Positions 18,251-27,232 are shown, counted from the stretch's first letter. The stretch: DNA of 64,000 bases from Georgenia soli (GCF_002563695.1 NZ_PDJI01000004.1:124001-188000), one strand, 5' to 3'. Numbers and translations: made by a program. Notes: generated from the sequence alone by a model not told the origin.

Positions 18251-19872
18251 GGCTCCTGCACCGCCACCGCGCGGACCCGACCGCCAGCCTGCCCGAGGAC
18301 CTCGACAAGCTGCGCGAGGCCGTCGACGTCGCCGCCGACCACCTTCCCGCCGTCACCGTCGAACGGGCGAAGGCCCTCGTGCAGCGCGCCGAGCAGCGGC
18401 AGAACCTCGCGACCGGCCGGACCGTGGTCGCGCTGCTCGGCGCCACCGGCTCGGGGAAGTCGACCCTCTTCAACGCCCTCGTCGGGCGCGAGGTCGCCCG
18501 GGCGGCCGCCCGCCGGCCCACCACCACGCGCCCGCTCGCCGCGGTGTGGGGCGACGACGACGCCGCAGAGCTGCTCGACTGGCTCGACGTGCCCGAGCGC
18601 ACCGGCGCCACCGGCCCGGAGGAGCTCGACGGGCTCGTGCTGCTGGACCTGCCCGACATCGACTCCACCGCTCGGGAGCACCGCCGGATCGCCACCCGCA
18701 TGGCCGGAACCGTGGACGTGCTCGTGTGGGTCCTCGACCCCCAGAAGTACGCGGACGTGATCGTCCACCGCGACTACCTCGCCCCCATGGCCGCGCACGC
18801 GGACGTGACGCTCGTGGTGCTCAACCAGATCGACACCCTCGCGGCCGGGGAGCGGGAGGGCGTCCTGCGCGACCTCGGCGCGATCCTGGCGCGGGACGGC
18901 CTCACCGGGGTGGAGGTGCTGCCGGTCTCCGCGCGCACGGGCGAGGGGGTGGCCGAGCTGCGAGACCGCGTGGCGACGGTCGTCGCGACCACCCGGGCTG
19001 CCCGGCTGCGCCTGGCGGCCGACGTACGCACCAGCGCCGCCGAGCTGGCCCGCGCGGCCGAGCTCGACGGGATCGACGGCGAACCCCCGGTGCACGTGGG
19101 GGAGCGGCCGGCCGCCCGGCTGAGCGCCGCGGCCGCGCAGGCAGCGGGCGTCGACGCGGTCCGGGAGGCGGTCCGGGGCTCGTACGTGCGCGCCGCGCGC
19201 AGGCGCGTGGGCTGGCCGCCGGTGCGCTGGGTCGCGCGGCTGCGGCCGGACCCGCTGCGCCGCCTGCACCTGGACACCGCTCGTGAGGACGGCAGCCTGA
19301 CCCGCACGTCGCTGCCCGCACCCACCCCGGTGCAGGAGGCGGCCGTCCGCTCGGCCGCGCACGCCCTGGTCGCGTCGTCGACGACGCACCTCCCCGGCTC
19401 CTGGCGTGACGACGTGCTGCAGGACGTCGAGGCGCGTATCCCCTCCCTGGTCGACTCCCTCGACCAGCGGATCGCCGGTGCGGAGCTCGAGCAGACCCGG
19501 CGTCCCGCGTGGTGGGGCGTGCTGGGCCTCCTGCAGTGGCTCTTCCTGGCGGCGGCGGTCGTGGGGGCGGGGTGGCTGGGCGTCCTGGCCGGGGTCGCCT
19601 ACCTGCGCCTGCCCGAGCCGGTCACCCCGATGGCGGGGCCGGTGCCCTGGCCGACGGCCCTCCTGGTCGGCGGGGTCGCCGTCGGGCTGGTGCTCGCCGT
19701 GGTCGGCGCCGTGCTCGCGCGCCTCGGGGCGCGCCGACGCGCGCGGCGGGTGGACGAGCGCCTGCGCGCCGTGGTCCAGGAGACGGTGCAGGCGCAGGTC
19801 GTCACGCCGCTGGAGGAGCAGCTCGCCGAGTTCGCGACCTTCCACCGCACCGTCACCGCACTGGCGCGCTGA
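18247..19872 (+). CDS. Membrane GTPase, second of a tandem pair
   Basis: A 541-residue P-loop GTPase with G1 GATGSGKST (65-73), G3 DLPDIDS (134-140), G4 NQID (193-196) and a G5-like VSARTG. Two strong membrane helices lie near the C-terminus (WGVLGLLQWLFLAAAVVGAG and ALLVGGVAVGLVLAVVGAVL), followed by a basic cytoplasmic tail. The G3 signature PDIDS is shared with the preceding GTPase, so the two are probably paralogues acting as a heteromeric pair. Streptomyces DynA/DynB, paired dynamin-like proteins of sporulation septa, are a plausible parallel by layout only. The gene ends an operon that begins at hisS or earlier. Confidence 0.75.
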   Translation: MRLLHRHRADPTASLPEDLDKLREAVDVAADHLPAVTVERAKALVQRAEQRQNLATGRTVVALLGATGSGKSTLFNALVGREVARAAARRPTTTRPLAAVWGDDDAAELLDWLDVPERTGATGPEELDGLVLLDLPDIDSTAREHRRIATRMAGTVDVLVWVLDPQKYADVIVHRDYLAPMAAHADVTLVVLNQIDTLAAGEREGVLRDLGAILARDGLTGVEVLPVSARTGEGVAELRDRVATVVATTRAARLRLAADVRTSAAELARAAELDGIDGEPPVHVGERPAARLSAAAAQAAGVDAVREAVRGSYVRAARRRVGWPPVRWVARLRPDPLRRLHLDTAREDGSLTRTSLPAPTPVQEAAVRSAAHALVASSTTHLPGSWRDDVLQDVEARIPSLVDSLDQRIAGAELEQTRRPAWWGVLGLLQWLFLAAAVVGAGWLGVLAGVAYLRLPEPVTPMAGPVPWPTALLVGGVAVGLVLAVVGAVLARLGARRRARRVDERLRAVVQETVQAQVVTPLEEQLAEFATFHRTVTALAR

Positions 19873-20175
19873 GGGCTCCCGTCCCGGCCCACTGGCGCTC
19901 GCGCTCCGGCCCGCTGACACTTCGCCCGCCTGCCCACCGCCCGATGACGCTCTGGGCGCCGGCCTCTGCCGGCTCACGCCCCCTTGGCCCGGAGACGGCG
20001 ACGAGGTTGTCGATCTGGTCGTGGTCCACGACCAGATCGACAACCTCGTGCAGTGCAGCCAGTGGAGGGGGCGTTCTGGCAGAGCAGTCAGGTGGAGCGG
20101 ACGCTCCGCCCGAGCCGACGGGCTACCGGCGCGTCAGGGCGCGCAGACGTGCCCGCCGCCGGCGACGGCGGTGCG
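19873..20175. other. 303-bp convergent intergenic region rich in palindromes
   Basis: The gap between the GTPase operon (plus) and the DEAD-box gene (minus) has no gene. It contains the dyad GCCGGC-CTCT-GCCGGC (19958-19973), the perfect 49-bp palindrome at 20001-20049, GGAGCG-GA-CGCTCC (20094-20107), and a CCGCCG/CGGCGG dyad near 20160. It appears to be a stacked bidirectional termination region. Confidence 0.6.
20001..20049. terminator. Perfect 49-bp palindrome (24-bp arms, 1-nt centre)
   Basis: Bases 20001-20024 and 20026-20049 are exact reverse complements around a single T at 20025. The arms are only moderately GC-rich, unlike the flanks. Its place between two convergent transcripts favours a bidirectional terminator, but perfect arms of this length with almost no loop are unusual. 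Confidence 0.65.
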
Positions 20176-22131
20176 TCAGTACGCCCGACGCGCACCCACC
20201 GGGCGGGACGAGCGGAAGGGACGCTCGCCGTGGTCGCCCTGGCCGGCGCCGTGGCGCTTGGCCTTGAACGGCTTGCGGTCGGTGCCACGGCGGTCACCGC
20301 GGTCACCACCGGAGCGGGGGCCCTCGTCCGGGCGGATCTTCAGCGGACGGCCCGCCACTCGAGCGGCGCCGATGCGGCGGCTCGTCTCGGGCGTCATCTC
20401 ACCGGAGATCTCCACGAGGGAGAAGCTGGGGAAGATGTCGATCTTGCCCAGGTCGGAGCCGCGCAGGCCGCCCTCGCCGGTGATCGCACCGACGATGGCG
20501 CCGGGCTGCACGCCGTCCTTGTGGCCGACCTCGACGCGGTAGCGGGCGCCGGCCACGCGCGGGCGACGTCCGCCGCGCTCGGCCGCACCGCGCTCGCCCC
20601 CGCGGGAGGCGCGCGGTGCGAAGCCCTCGTCGAAGCTGGCGCCGAGGAACGTGCCGTCCTCGTCCACCTGCTCCTCGCGCCGGATCCGGGGGTAGGTCTC
20701 GCCGTCGTCCTCGCGGCGGCGCGGCCCCTCGTCCCCGACGGCGAGAGCGACCAGGGTGGCGGCCACCTCGAGCAGGTCGGTCCCGGTCTCCTCGAGATGG
20801 GCGGTGATGACGTCGCGGTACATGTGCAGCCGACCGGCCTCGCGTCGTGCGGAGATCTGGGTGAAGAGCTGCTGCGCCTTGTGGGCGGAGACGTCCGCCG
20901 GCGTCGGGATGGCGATCTCCTCGAGAGAGGAGCCGGTGGCCTTCTCGATCTGGTGCAGGCGGGAGCGCTCGCGCGGGGTGAGGAACGTCAGTGCGGTGCC
21001 GGTCCGTCCCGCACGGCCGGTCCGGCCGATGCGGTGCACGTAGGCGTCGTTCTCGCGGGGCACGTCGAAGTTGACGACGAGGCCGATCCGCTCGACGTCG
21101 AGGCCACGGGCGGCGACGTCGGTGGCCACGAGGACGTCGAGGCTGCCGGCGCGCAGGCGCTCGACGAGCTTCTCGCGCTCCTTCTGGGGCACGTCGCCGG
21201 ACAGGCCCGCGGCGGAGATGCCGCGCGAGGAGAGCTCGAGGGAGACGTCCTCGACCGTGCCCTTGGTGCGCACGAAGACGATGGCTGCCTCGGCGTCGGT
21301 CGTCGCCAGGACGCGGGCGAGCGCGCCGGTCTTGTGCTTGAACGGCACGACGGCGTAGGTCTGGCGCACCGTGGCCACGGTCGACGCGGGTCGGGTGACC
21401 GCCACGCGCACCGGGTCGGTCAGGTGCGTGGCGGCGACCCGCTTGATGGCGGCCGGCATGGTGGCGGAGAACAGCGCGGTGCGACGGTCGGCAGGCACGT
21501 GCGAGGCGATCTCCTCGACGTCCTCGGCGAAGCCCATCCGCAGCATCTCGTCGGCCTCGTCCAGGACGAGGAACTTGACGCCGCCGAGCTTGAGGCTGCC
21601 GCGCTCGATGAGGTCCATGACGCGGCCCGGCGTGCCCACGACGACCTGGGCGCCGTCCTTCAGCGCACGCAGCTGGGGCACGTAGCTCGAGCCGCCGTAG
21701 ACGGGCAGGACGGTGAGGTTCTTGGTGCGGTGCGCGAAGGAGGCGACGGCGTCGGCCACCTGCATGGCGAGCTCGCGGGTCGGGGTGAGCACCAGCGCCT
21801 GGACCGACCGGTCCGCGGCGTCGACGGCCTCGAGCAGCGGCAGGCCGAACGCCGCCGTCTTGCCGGTGCCGGTCTGGGCGATGCCGACGACGTCGCGCCC
21901 GGAGAGCAGCACCGGGATGGCCTCGGCCTGGATGTCGGTGGGGGTGGTGAAGCCGAGGTCCTCGACGGCGGCGAGGAGGTCCGCGGGGAGCCCGAGGTCG
22001 GCAAAGGTGCGGCCGGCAGCCTCCGGCGCGGCGTCGGCGGGGATCTCGAGCGCGACGGCGGCGGCCGGGGTCTCCGGCGTGTCGTCGGTGGCCGGGCGTG
22101 CGGGGGCGAGGTCAGTCACAGGGGTGCTCAC
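20176..22131 (-). CDS. deaD: DEAD-box ATP-dependent RNA helicase (DeaD/CsdA type)
   Basis: A 651-residue DEAD-box helicase that unwinds RNA in ribosome assembly, RNA turnover and cold adaptation. Motifs in order: Q motif TPTDIQAEAIPVLLSGRD, motif I AQTGTGKTAAF, motif II VLDEADEML, motif III FSATMP, motif V DVAARGLDVERI and motif VI HRIGRTGRAGRTG. A DbpA-type RNA-binding domain follows (YRVEVGHKDGVQPGAIVGAITGE region), then a basic tail rich in Arg, Gly and Asp. GTG 22131 has only a weak AGG upstream. A minus-strand TACGCT at 22271-22266 may be the -10, giving a leader of about 127 nt, in keeping with long leaders of cold-shock helicases. Confidence 0.92.
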   Translation of the reverse strand: MSTPVTDLAPARPATDDTPETPAAAVALEIPADAAPEAAGRTFADLGLPADLLAAVEDLGFTTPTDIQAEAIPVLLSGRDVVGIAQTGTGKTAAFGLPLLEAVDAADRSVQALVLTPTRELAMQVADAVASFAHRTKNLTVLPVYGGSSYVPQLRALKDGAQVVVGTPGRVMDLIERGSLKLGGVKFLVLDEADEMLRMGFAEDVEEIASHVPADRRTALFSATMPAAIKRVAATHLTDPVRVAVTRPASTVATVRQTYAVVPFKHKTGALARVLATTDAEAAIVFVRTKGTVEDVSLELSSRGISAAGLSGDVPQKEREKLVERLRAGSLDVLVATDVAARGLDVERIGLVVNFDVPRENDAYVHRIGRTGRAGRTGTALTFLTPRERSRLHQIEKATGSSLEEIAIPTPADVSAHKAQQLFTQISARREAGRLHMYRDVITAHLEETGTDLLEVAATLVALAVGDEGPRRREDDGETYPRIRREEQVDEDGTFLGASFDEGFAPRASRGGERGAAERGGRRPRVAGARYRVEVGHKDGVQPGAIVGAITGEGGLRGSDLGKIDIFPSFSLVEISGEMTPETSRRIGAARVAGRPLKIRPDEGPRSGGDRGDRRGTDRKPFKAKRHGAGQGDHGERPFRSSRPVGARRAY

Positions 22132-22388
22132 AGAAAACCTGTCTCACGAGGGCGGAGTGTGGATGGCGACGCCGGGGCGGCGAAGCACCGGCCGCTCGTG
22201 AGGCCCGGACGAACGCGAGAACTTCCGCAGCGGGCCTGGGCGGTGAGTGCACTCCAGGAGTCCCCAGCGTATCGGTCCCGCGTCCGGAAGGGCAGGTCGG
22301 GGCCCGGTGACCTCACGCACAGCACCCGTCCCGCCCGTCGCGAGGGCCCGCTGCGTCACCGCACGGCGCCCGCCCCCGCCCGGACGAC

Positions 22389-24368
22389 TCAGTCCTGGCT
22401 GAGGACGAACGCCGTCAGGTAGGACAGGGAGTTGCCGTTGTCGACCTGCTCCGCGGGGAGCTGCTCGAGCATCGCTGTCGCCCGGTCCGGGTCCGTCAGT
22501 GCCTGGGCCATGATCACGTAGTCGACGAGCGGCCGCCCGGCCGGGTCGCCGTCGGGGACCGCGGCGTCGACCATGGCCTGGACCGCCTCCGGCTCCTCGG
22601 CGAGGTACGCGGCGTGGGTCGGGCTCATCGGGATGAGCTGGATACCGACGACGGCGGAGGGGGCCGCGTCGAAGAAGGTCGCGAAGTCGCGCTTGCCCTG
22701 CCAGTTGATGCCGACGCTGCTGTGCCCGAACTCCTCGGGCAGCTCGGGCGCGACCCAGTACTCCAGGGCCGTGGCCGTCTCGTTCGCGAGCATCCAGCGG
22801 GCCTGCTCGCCCATGGCCGTGTCGCCCGACGCGTCCGCCCACAGGGCGAGGCCGGCCCAGGCGTTGACGGCCTCGGAGGGAGACTCCTGGTTGTTGCCGT
22901 CCCCGAACGGTGCGGTGCCGGACGCCCAGGAGTGGCCCCACCAGTCGTCGAACGAGCGCCGCTGCGGGAACGCCGCGGTCTGCTCGGGGGCGGCGATGTC
23001 GTGGGCGACGGCGTCCGCCACCGCGGCGTACCGCTCGGCGAGCGCCGGGTCGTCGGCGGCGAGCACGCCCAGCGCGTACAGCATGTGGCCGTAGTGGAAG
23101 TGGTGGTCGTTGAACTCGTCGGACCCGTACGAGGGCTCCTGGCCCACCAGCCCGCCCAGCTTCTCGTCGTAGGCGAAGCAGCGCTCCTCGCGCGTGGCGC
23201 ACCCCTCGGGGTCGAACCAGCTGTCGAGCTCGCCGGTCATCCTCTCCTTCAGCGCGGCGGCCTCGTCGGTCAGGCCGAGACCGGTCGCGAGCTGGTAGAG
23301 CTGGGCGGCGCGCTGGAGCTGCTTGCCGGCGTAGTAGCTGTCGGCGGCGTCGAACGTCACTGCGACCGCGTCCGCGCGCACCCGCCCGGCCACCCGGGAC
23401 CGCTCGGCGTCGTCGAGGTTGGCGAGGTCGAGCTCGGGCACGGGCTCCCGGGCGGCCACGGAGAACGTGGCCTCGTTGCCGGAGGCCAGAGCGAGCTCGC
23501 CGTAGACGGACGGGACGGTGGCGGCGAGCGGCTCGCCGTCGGTCGTCGTCTCCTGGTGCGGGAGGGAGGCGAGCACGGTGGAGGCGCCGGCGGTGTCGTA
23601 GGTGAAGGTCGTGCTGGCCCGTCCGTCCTCGACGGCGTGGGCGACGTCCGTCCCCGTGAGCGGGACGGCGCCCGCGCGCAGGGCTTGGCGGTCGGCGTCG
23701 GAGGCGCCGGCGGGCTCGGCGTAGACGACGAGCGAGCCGCCCTCGGCGAGCTCGAGCGTGGTGCCGGAGAAGGAGCCGTCGGTGACGAAGCGGTAGGTGA
23801 TCCCGCCGACCTCGGCGCTCGCTCCGCCGTCGGCGGCCACGGTGGACGCGGGCAGGTCGACCTTCTGTGCGGCGGCCGCCTCGTACGCGACGTACGGCCA
23901 GCCCTCCGCCATCGTGACCCGGCCGGTGGTCCGCCCGTCCCGGCGGTAGGCGAACGTGCCGGAGAGCTCGTCGACCCGCTCGAGCACGTAGTCGTCGGCG
24001 CCGAGCGCCAGGTCGACGTGGTCCGGGTGGGCGCCCATGAGGATGCCCTCGGACGCCTGCGGCGCCGGGAGCCCGAGGCTCAGACCGTCGGCCCGCAGGC
24101 GCACGCTGAGGGTGCCGGTGAAGACCGGCCGGTCCGCGGGTGCGAAGACTGCCGGCGCGAGCCAGGAGTTGGTCGGCGGCCTGACGCCGTCGGCCACCGC
24201 GATCTCGCCGGTGAAGGGACCGGTCGTCGTCGGCAGGCCCGCGGCCGTGGCGTCGACGGCGGACGCGTCGGCGGTCTCCTCGGGCCGGGCGGCGTCGTCG
24301 GTGGACCGGGCGCACCCGGTGAGCACGACGGCGGAGGCGAGCAGGGCGGTCACACGGCGGAGGGGCAC
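22389..24368 (-). CDS. GH81 endo-beta-1,3-glucanase, lipoprotein
   Basis: A 659-residue glycoside hydrolase family 81 protein that should cleave beta-1,3-glucan. The family signatures are EFNDHHFHYGHMLYALG (catalytic Asp region, about 419-435) and DWWGHSWASG followed by NNQESPSEAVNAWAG (catalytic Glu region, about 493-506). The N-terminus LRRVTALLASAVVLTGC is a lipoprotein signal with lipobox LTGC, Cys19. The enzyme is therefore exported and anchored to the outer face of the membrane. GTG 24368, 4 nt after AGGAG, is chosen because the signal peptide then starts correctly; a longer frame runs to 24479. It is the last gene of the GT2-HlyD-GH81 operon, 56 bp after the adaptor stop. Confidence 0.88.
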   Translation of the reverse strand: MPLRRVTALLASAVVLTGCARSTDDAARPEETADASAVDATAAGLPTTTGPFTGEIAVADGVRPPTNSWLAPAVFAPADRPVFTGTLSVRLRADGLSLGLPAPQASEGILMGAHPDHVDLALGADDYVLERVDELSGTFAYRRDGRTTGRVTMAEGWPYVAYEAAAAQKVDLPASTVAADGGASAEVGGITYRFVTDGSFSGTTLELAEGGSLVVYAEPAGASDADRQALRAGAVPLTGTDVAHAVEDGRASTTFTYDTAGASTVLASLPHQETTTDGEPLAATVPSVYGELALASGNEATFSVAAREPVPELDLANLDDAERSRVAGRVRADAVAVTFDAADSYYAGKQLQRAAQLYQLATGLGLTDEAAALKERMTGELDSWFDPEGCATREERCFAYDEKLGGLVGQEPSYGSDEFNDHHFHYGHMLYALGVLAADDPALAERYAAVADAVAHDIAAPEQTAAFPQRRSFDDWWGHSWASGTAPFGDGNNQESPSEAVNAWAGLALWADASGDTAMGEQARWMLANETATALEYWVAPELPEEFGHSSVGINWQGKRDFATFFDAAPSAVVGIQLIPMSPTHAAYLAEEPEAVQAMVDAAVPDGDPAGRPLVDYVIMAQALTDPDRATAMLEQLPAEQVDNGNSLSYLTAFVLSQD

Positions 24369-24424
24369 ATGACTCCTGAGTGGTTGTCGGGTGCGGCGGT
24401 GGGTGCCGCGGTGGTCGGCGGGCG

Positions 24425-25156
24425 TCAGATCGACGCTCCGCTGGGCGTGATGAGCTCGGCGAGCTGCCGTGCGGCCCACGAGCCGAGGCCCTCGGCGTCG
24501 TCCAGGTGGACCTGCGCGGTGACGGGGGCACCGTTGGTGAACGTGCCTGCCTCGGCCAGCTCGGGGCTGCGGCCCCGGACGACGGCGACCGACTCGCCGT
24601 CCTCGGCCTCCTCGAACTGGACCTCGTAGACCTCGGTGGCGACCTCGGTGCTGTCGGGCAGCCTGGCCGTCATCGCCGACCCCGCGGGGAGCCGCGCGTA
24701 GTCCGCCGCGCTCATCGGCACCTCGGCCCGGACGCGCGAGGTGCCCTGCACCTCGATGCTCGCGATCTGGGTGTTCGCGGTGACGAAGGAGCCGGCTGCG
24801 TGCTCGGCGCTGCCGACCACGCCGTCCGCCGTGGCCGTGAGGACGATGACGTCGTCGCCGTCGACGCGGTAGCCGAGGCCCTCCTCCGGGAAGCCCGTCT
24901 CGAGTGACTGCGAGAGGCTCGGGCTCTGCACGCGGGCGACCTCCTGGCCGGCCGTGACCCGGTCACCTGCGTGGACGCCGAGGGACTGGATGTGGCCGGC
25001 GAACGGCGTGCCGACCGTGGACAGGTCGGTCTCGACGGTCGCCTCGACGGCGTCCAGGGTGTGCGCGCGGCCGTAGGTGTACACCAGGCCTACCGCCCCG
25101 ATGCCGAGGATGAGAAGGGTGCCCAGCAGCAGGGAGGCGAAACGGCGAAGACTCAC
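24425..25156 (-). CDS. HlyD-like membrane-anchored adaptor (biotinyl-lipoyl domain)
   Basis: A 243-residue single-pass protein with an N-terminal membrane anchor (FASLLLGTLLILGIGAVGLVY, about 6-26). The first half of a lipoyl-like barrel (TPFAGHIQSLGVHAGDRVTAG) and a second half (VIVLTATADGVVGSAEHAAGSF) follow, then a beta-barrel like membrane fusion proteins (VRAEVPMSAADYARLPAGS). It lacks the long coiled-coil hairpin of Gram-negative exporters, which fits a cell without that export route. Its GTG overlaps the glycosyltransferase stop (GTGA), so the two are translationally coupled. By analogy with MFP-like partners of glycan synthases such as rhizobial BgsB, it probably helps move the glycan out; this is inference. 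Confidence 0.75.
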   Translation of the reverse strand: MSLRRFASLLLGTLLILGIGAVGLVYTYGRAHTLDAVEATVETDLSTVGTPFAGHIQSLGVHAGDRVTAGQEVARVQSPSLSQSLETGFPEEGLGYRVDGDDVIVLTATADGVVGSAEHAAGSFVTANTQIASIEVQGTSRVRAEVPMSAADYARLPAGSAMTARLPDSTEVATEVYEVQFEEAEDGESVAVVRGRSPELAEAGTFTNGAPVTAQVHLDDAEGLGSWAARQLAELITPSGASI

Positions 25157-26973
25157 AGGAGCTCCTGTCGGGTGGCGGGGGAAGGGGTGGCGGCGTGGGT
25201 CGGCGGCACGGGGCGCTCGGTGCGGCGCAGGGCGAGGGCCTCACGCACGGCGATGCCGAGGAAGGCGGCGAGCGCGAGGGCGTTGACCGTGTTCCACACG
25301 AGCGCGAGCGTGATCGTCGAGCTCCACTCCGCCTTCCAGAGGCCGACGACGGACGTGACGACGAGCGCGAGGAACATCAGCATCTGGGGGACGATGTAGT
25401 TGAACGGGGACGCCGCCCGGCCCGCCCGGCCGGTGACGTGCCAGGCGCGGTCCCGGCCGAGCAGGGCCCCGGCCATCGCGCGGATGTACATCGGGAACGA
25501 CACCGTGGACAGGAGCAGCGTCTCCCACCGGAACGAGCCGATCGTGTACGTCGCCACCACGATCTGCATGACGTAGAACCCCGAGTAGTACAGCGCCCAC
25601 TCCCACAGCGGCAGGTCCGTGGCGATCGGGGTCAGGTCGAGGAAGATCTGCAGTGGCGGGAGCAGGAGCAGCGCGAACGTGACCAGCCCGCCGAGGTAGA
25701 AGGTGGCGGTGCCGAAGTACTGCAGGCGCTGGTCCACGGACAGGCGTCGGTTCCGCAGCGGGTTTGCTCGGAAGAGGATCTCGAAGGCGCCGGTGGCCCA
25801 GCGGGTCTGCTGCTTGGTGTAGGCCTCGATGGTCTCCGGGGTGTCGCCGACGGCGAGGACGTCGGGAATGTAGACCGAGCGCCAGCCGAGCTCGTGGAGC
25901 TTCATCGACGTCCACACGTCCTCGGACTTCGACCTCGTGTACATGCCGCCGATCTCGGCGATCGCCGCCCGCGCGAAGACGACGTTCGTGCCGACGCAGA
26001 ACGCGGAGTTGAACCGGTTCTTGCCGGGCTGGATCAGTGAGTAGAACACCGTCTGCAGGTACCCGGCGCCGCGGGTGATGAAGTTGTGGATGTTGCCGTA
26101 GACCTGCGGGGTCTGGACGAAGGCGACCTTCTCCTGGGCGAAGAACGGGATCGTCTCGACGAGCAGGTCGGGGGAGGGGACGAAGTCGGCGTCGAGGATG
26201 ACGAAGTAGTCCCCGGAGGTCCGGCCGAGCGCGTGGTTGATGTTGCCGGCCTTGGCTCCCTTGTTGTCCGGCCGCGTGAGGTAGCTGACCCCGAGCTCGG
26301 CGGCGAGCGCCTCGACCTCGGGGGAGCGGCCGTCGTCGAGGATCCACGTCTCGTGCCGGCCCCGCATGGCTCGCGCCGCGGCGGCCGTGGCGCGGATGGT
26401 CTCGACGGGCTCGCCGTAGGTGGTGATGAAGACGTCGACGGTGACCGGGACACCGTCGAGCTGCATCTGGTCCGTGGCGAGCGGGGCGTTGAGGTCCCAG
26501 TCGACCGGCACGAACAGGTTCCGGCTGGCCTCGTTGAAGGTGAAGTCACGCGGGTTGTGCGTGGAGGACAGCTGGGTCCACAGCGAGATGAGGACCTGGC
26601 CCATCATGATCGACTCGCACACGATGACGATCAGCCAGGGCAGGAGGTCGCCGGAGTTCTCGGGGCGCATGAGGAACGAGGCGTAGAGGAGCACCCCGAT
26701 CGTGGCGAGCAGCACGAGCATCGTCAGCGACGGCGACTCGAGGTTCCGCTGCCCCTGGCCGACGCCGCGCAGGCGCTCCTCCCAGTCGCGGCGGACCGGC
26801 GACCCCACCTCGAGGGTGGCGAGCTGCTCGGCGCGGTGCCGCTCGCGCAGCACGCGACGGGGGAGAGGGGCGGCCGTCTCGTCGACGCGCGCGGGCGCGG
26901 CGGCGGCCGGCTCGACGGGCCGCCAGGCGGGGCTGCGGCGGAGGTCGGCGAGGTGCGGGCTGTTCGCTGGCAT
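25153..26973 (-). CDS. Processive family 2 glycan synthase (cellulose/beta-glucan synthase-like)
   Basis: A 606-residue membrane glycosyltransferase with the BcsA-type catalytic set: WILDDGRS (213-215), DAD (261-263), SED (350-352, the TED position) and QQTRW (388-392). Two membrane helices precede the catalytic domain (about 83-100, 112-130) and four or five follow it (about 424-578). No PilZ domain is present; the protein ends about 28 residues after the last helix. It should polymerise a beta-linked glucan and export it. Pairing with a beta-1,3-glucanase suggests the polymer contains beta-1,3 bonds (inference). ATG 26973 has an AAGGA Shine-Dalgarno and a good promoter at 27024-27052. Confidence 0.85.
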   Translation of the reverse strand: MPANSPHLADLRRSPAWRPVEPAAAAPARVDETAAPLPRRVLRERHRAEQLATLEVGSPVRRDWEERLRGVGQGQRNLESPSLTMLVLLATIGVLLYASFLMRPENSGDLLPWLIVIVCESIMMGQVLISLWTQLSSTHNPRDFTFNEASRNLFVPVDWDLNAPLATDQMQLDGVPVTVDVFITTYGEPVETIRATAAAARAMRGRHETWILDDGRSPEVEALAAELGVSYLTRPDNKGAKAGNINHALGRTSGDYFVILDADFVPSPDLLVETIPFFAQEKVAFVQTPQVYGNIHNFITRGAGYLQTVFYSLIQPGKNRFNSAFCVGTNVVFARAAIAEIGGMYTRSKSEDVWTSMKLHELGWRSVYIPDVLAVGDTPETIEAYTKQQTRWATGAFEILFRANPLRNRRLSVDQRLQYFGTATFYLGGLVTFALLLLPPLQIFLDLTPIATDLPLWEWALYYSGFYVMQIVVATYTIGSFRWETLLLSTVSFPMYIRAMAGALLGRDRAWHVTGRAGRAASPFNYIVPQMLMFLALVVTSVVGLWKAEWSSTITLALVWNTVNALALAAFLGIAVREALALRRTERPVPPTHAATPSPATRQELL

Positions 26974-27023
26974 ACGTTCCTTAACTGGCTCACCCGCGGC
27001 CGTCCGCGGGGCGTCAGCGTTCG

Positions 27024-27052
27024 ACCGTAGGTAACGGAACGGTCACGTCCAA
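27024..27052 (-). promoter_or_regulatory. Promoter of the glycan synthase operon with overlapping dyads
   Basis: On the minus strand TTGGAC (27052-27047) and TACGGT (27029-27024) are separated by 17 nt, a good vegetative promoter. It predicts a start near 27017 and a leader of about 44 nt. Dyads overlap it: ACCGT-N10-ACGGT (27024-27043) across the -10, and CGTCC-N6-GGACG (27046-27061) across the -35. A related CCGT-N6-ACGG lies at 27086-27099. These are candidate operator sites. Confidence 0.65.
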
Positions 27053-27232
27053 CCTGGGACGGTGAGGCGCCCGCTACACCTCCTACCGTCCGAAAACGGC
27101 GGTCTGCCGGCCCTTCCGGACCGGTTGCCGCCATGCCTGCAGGCCAGCCGGTATATCGGCCGGAGACGCCCGGTTTGGCGACGGGGGAGCACCGTCCTCG
27201 TCCCGGTGACGAGGCTCACCGGTGGTGGGCGC

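Noticed and set aside
24369..24479. 37-codon N-terminal extension of the GH81 protein
   Set aside because: It would bury the lipoprotein signal peptide; GTG 24368 has AGGAG and gives a proper signal.
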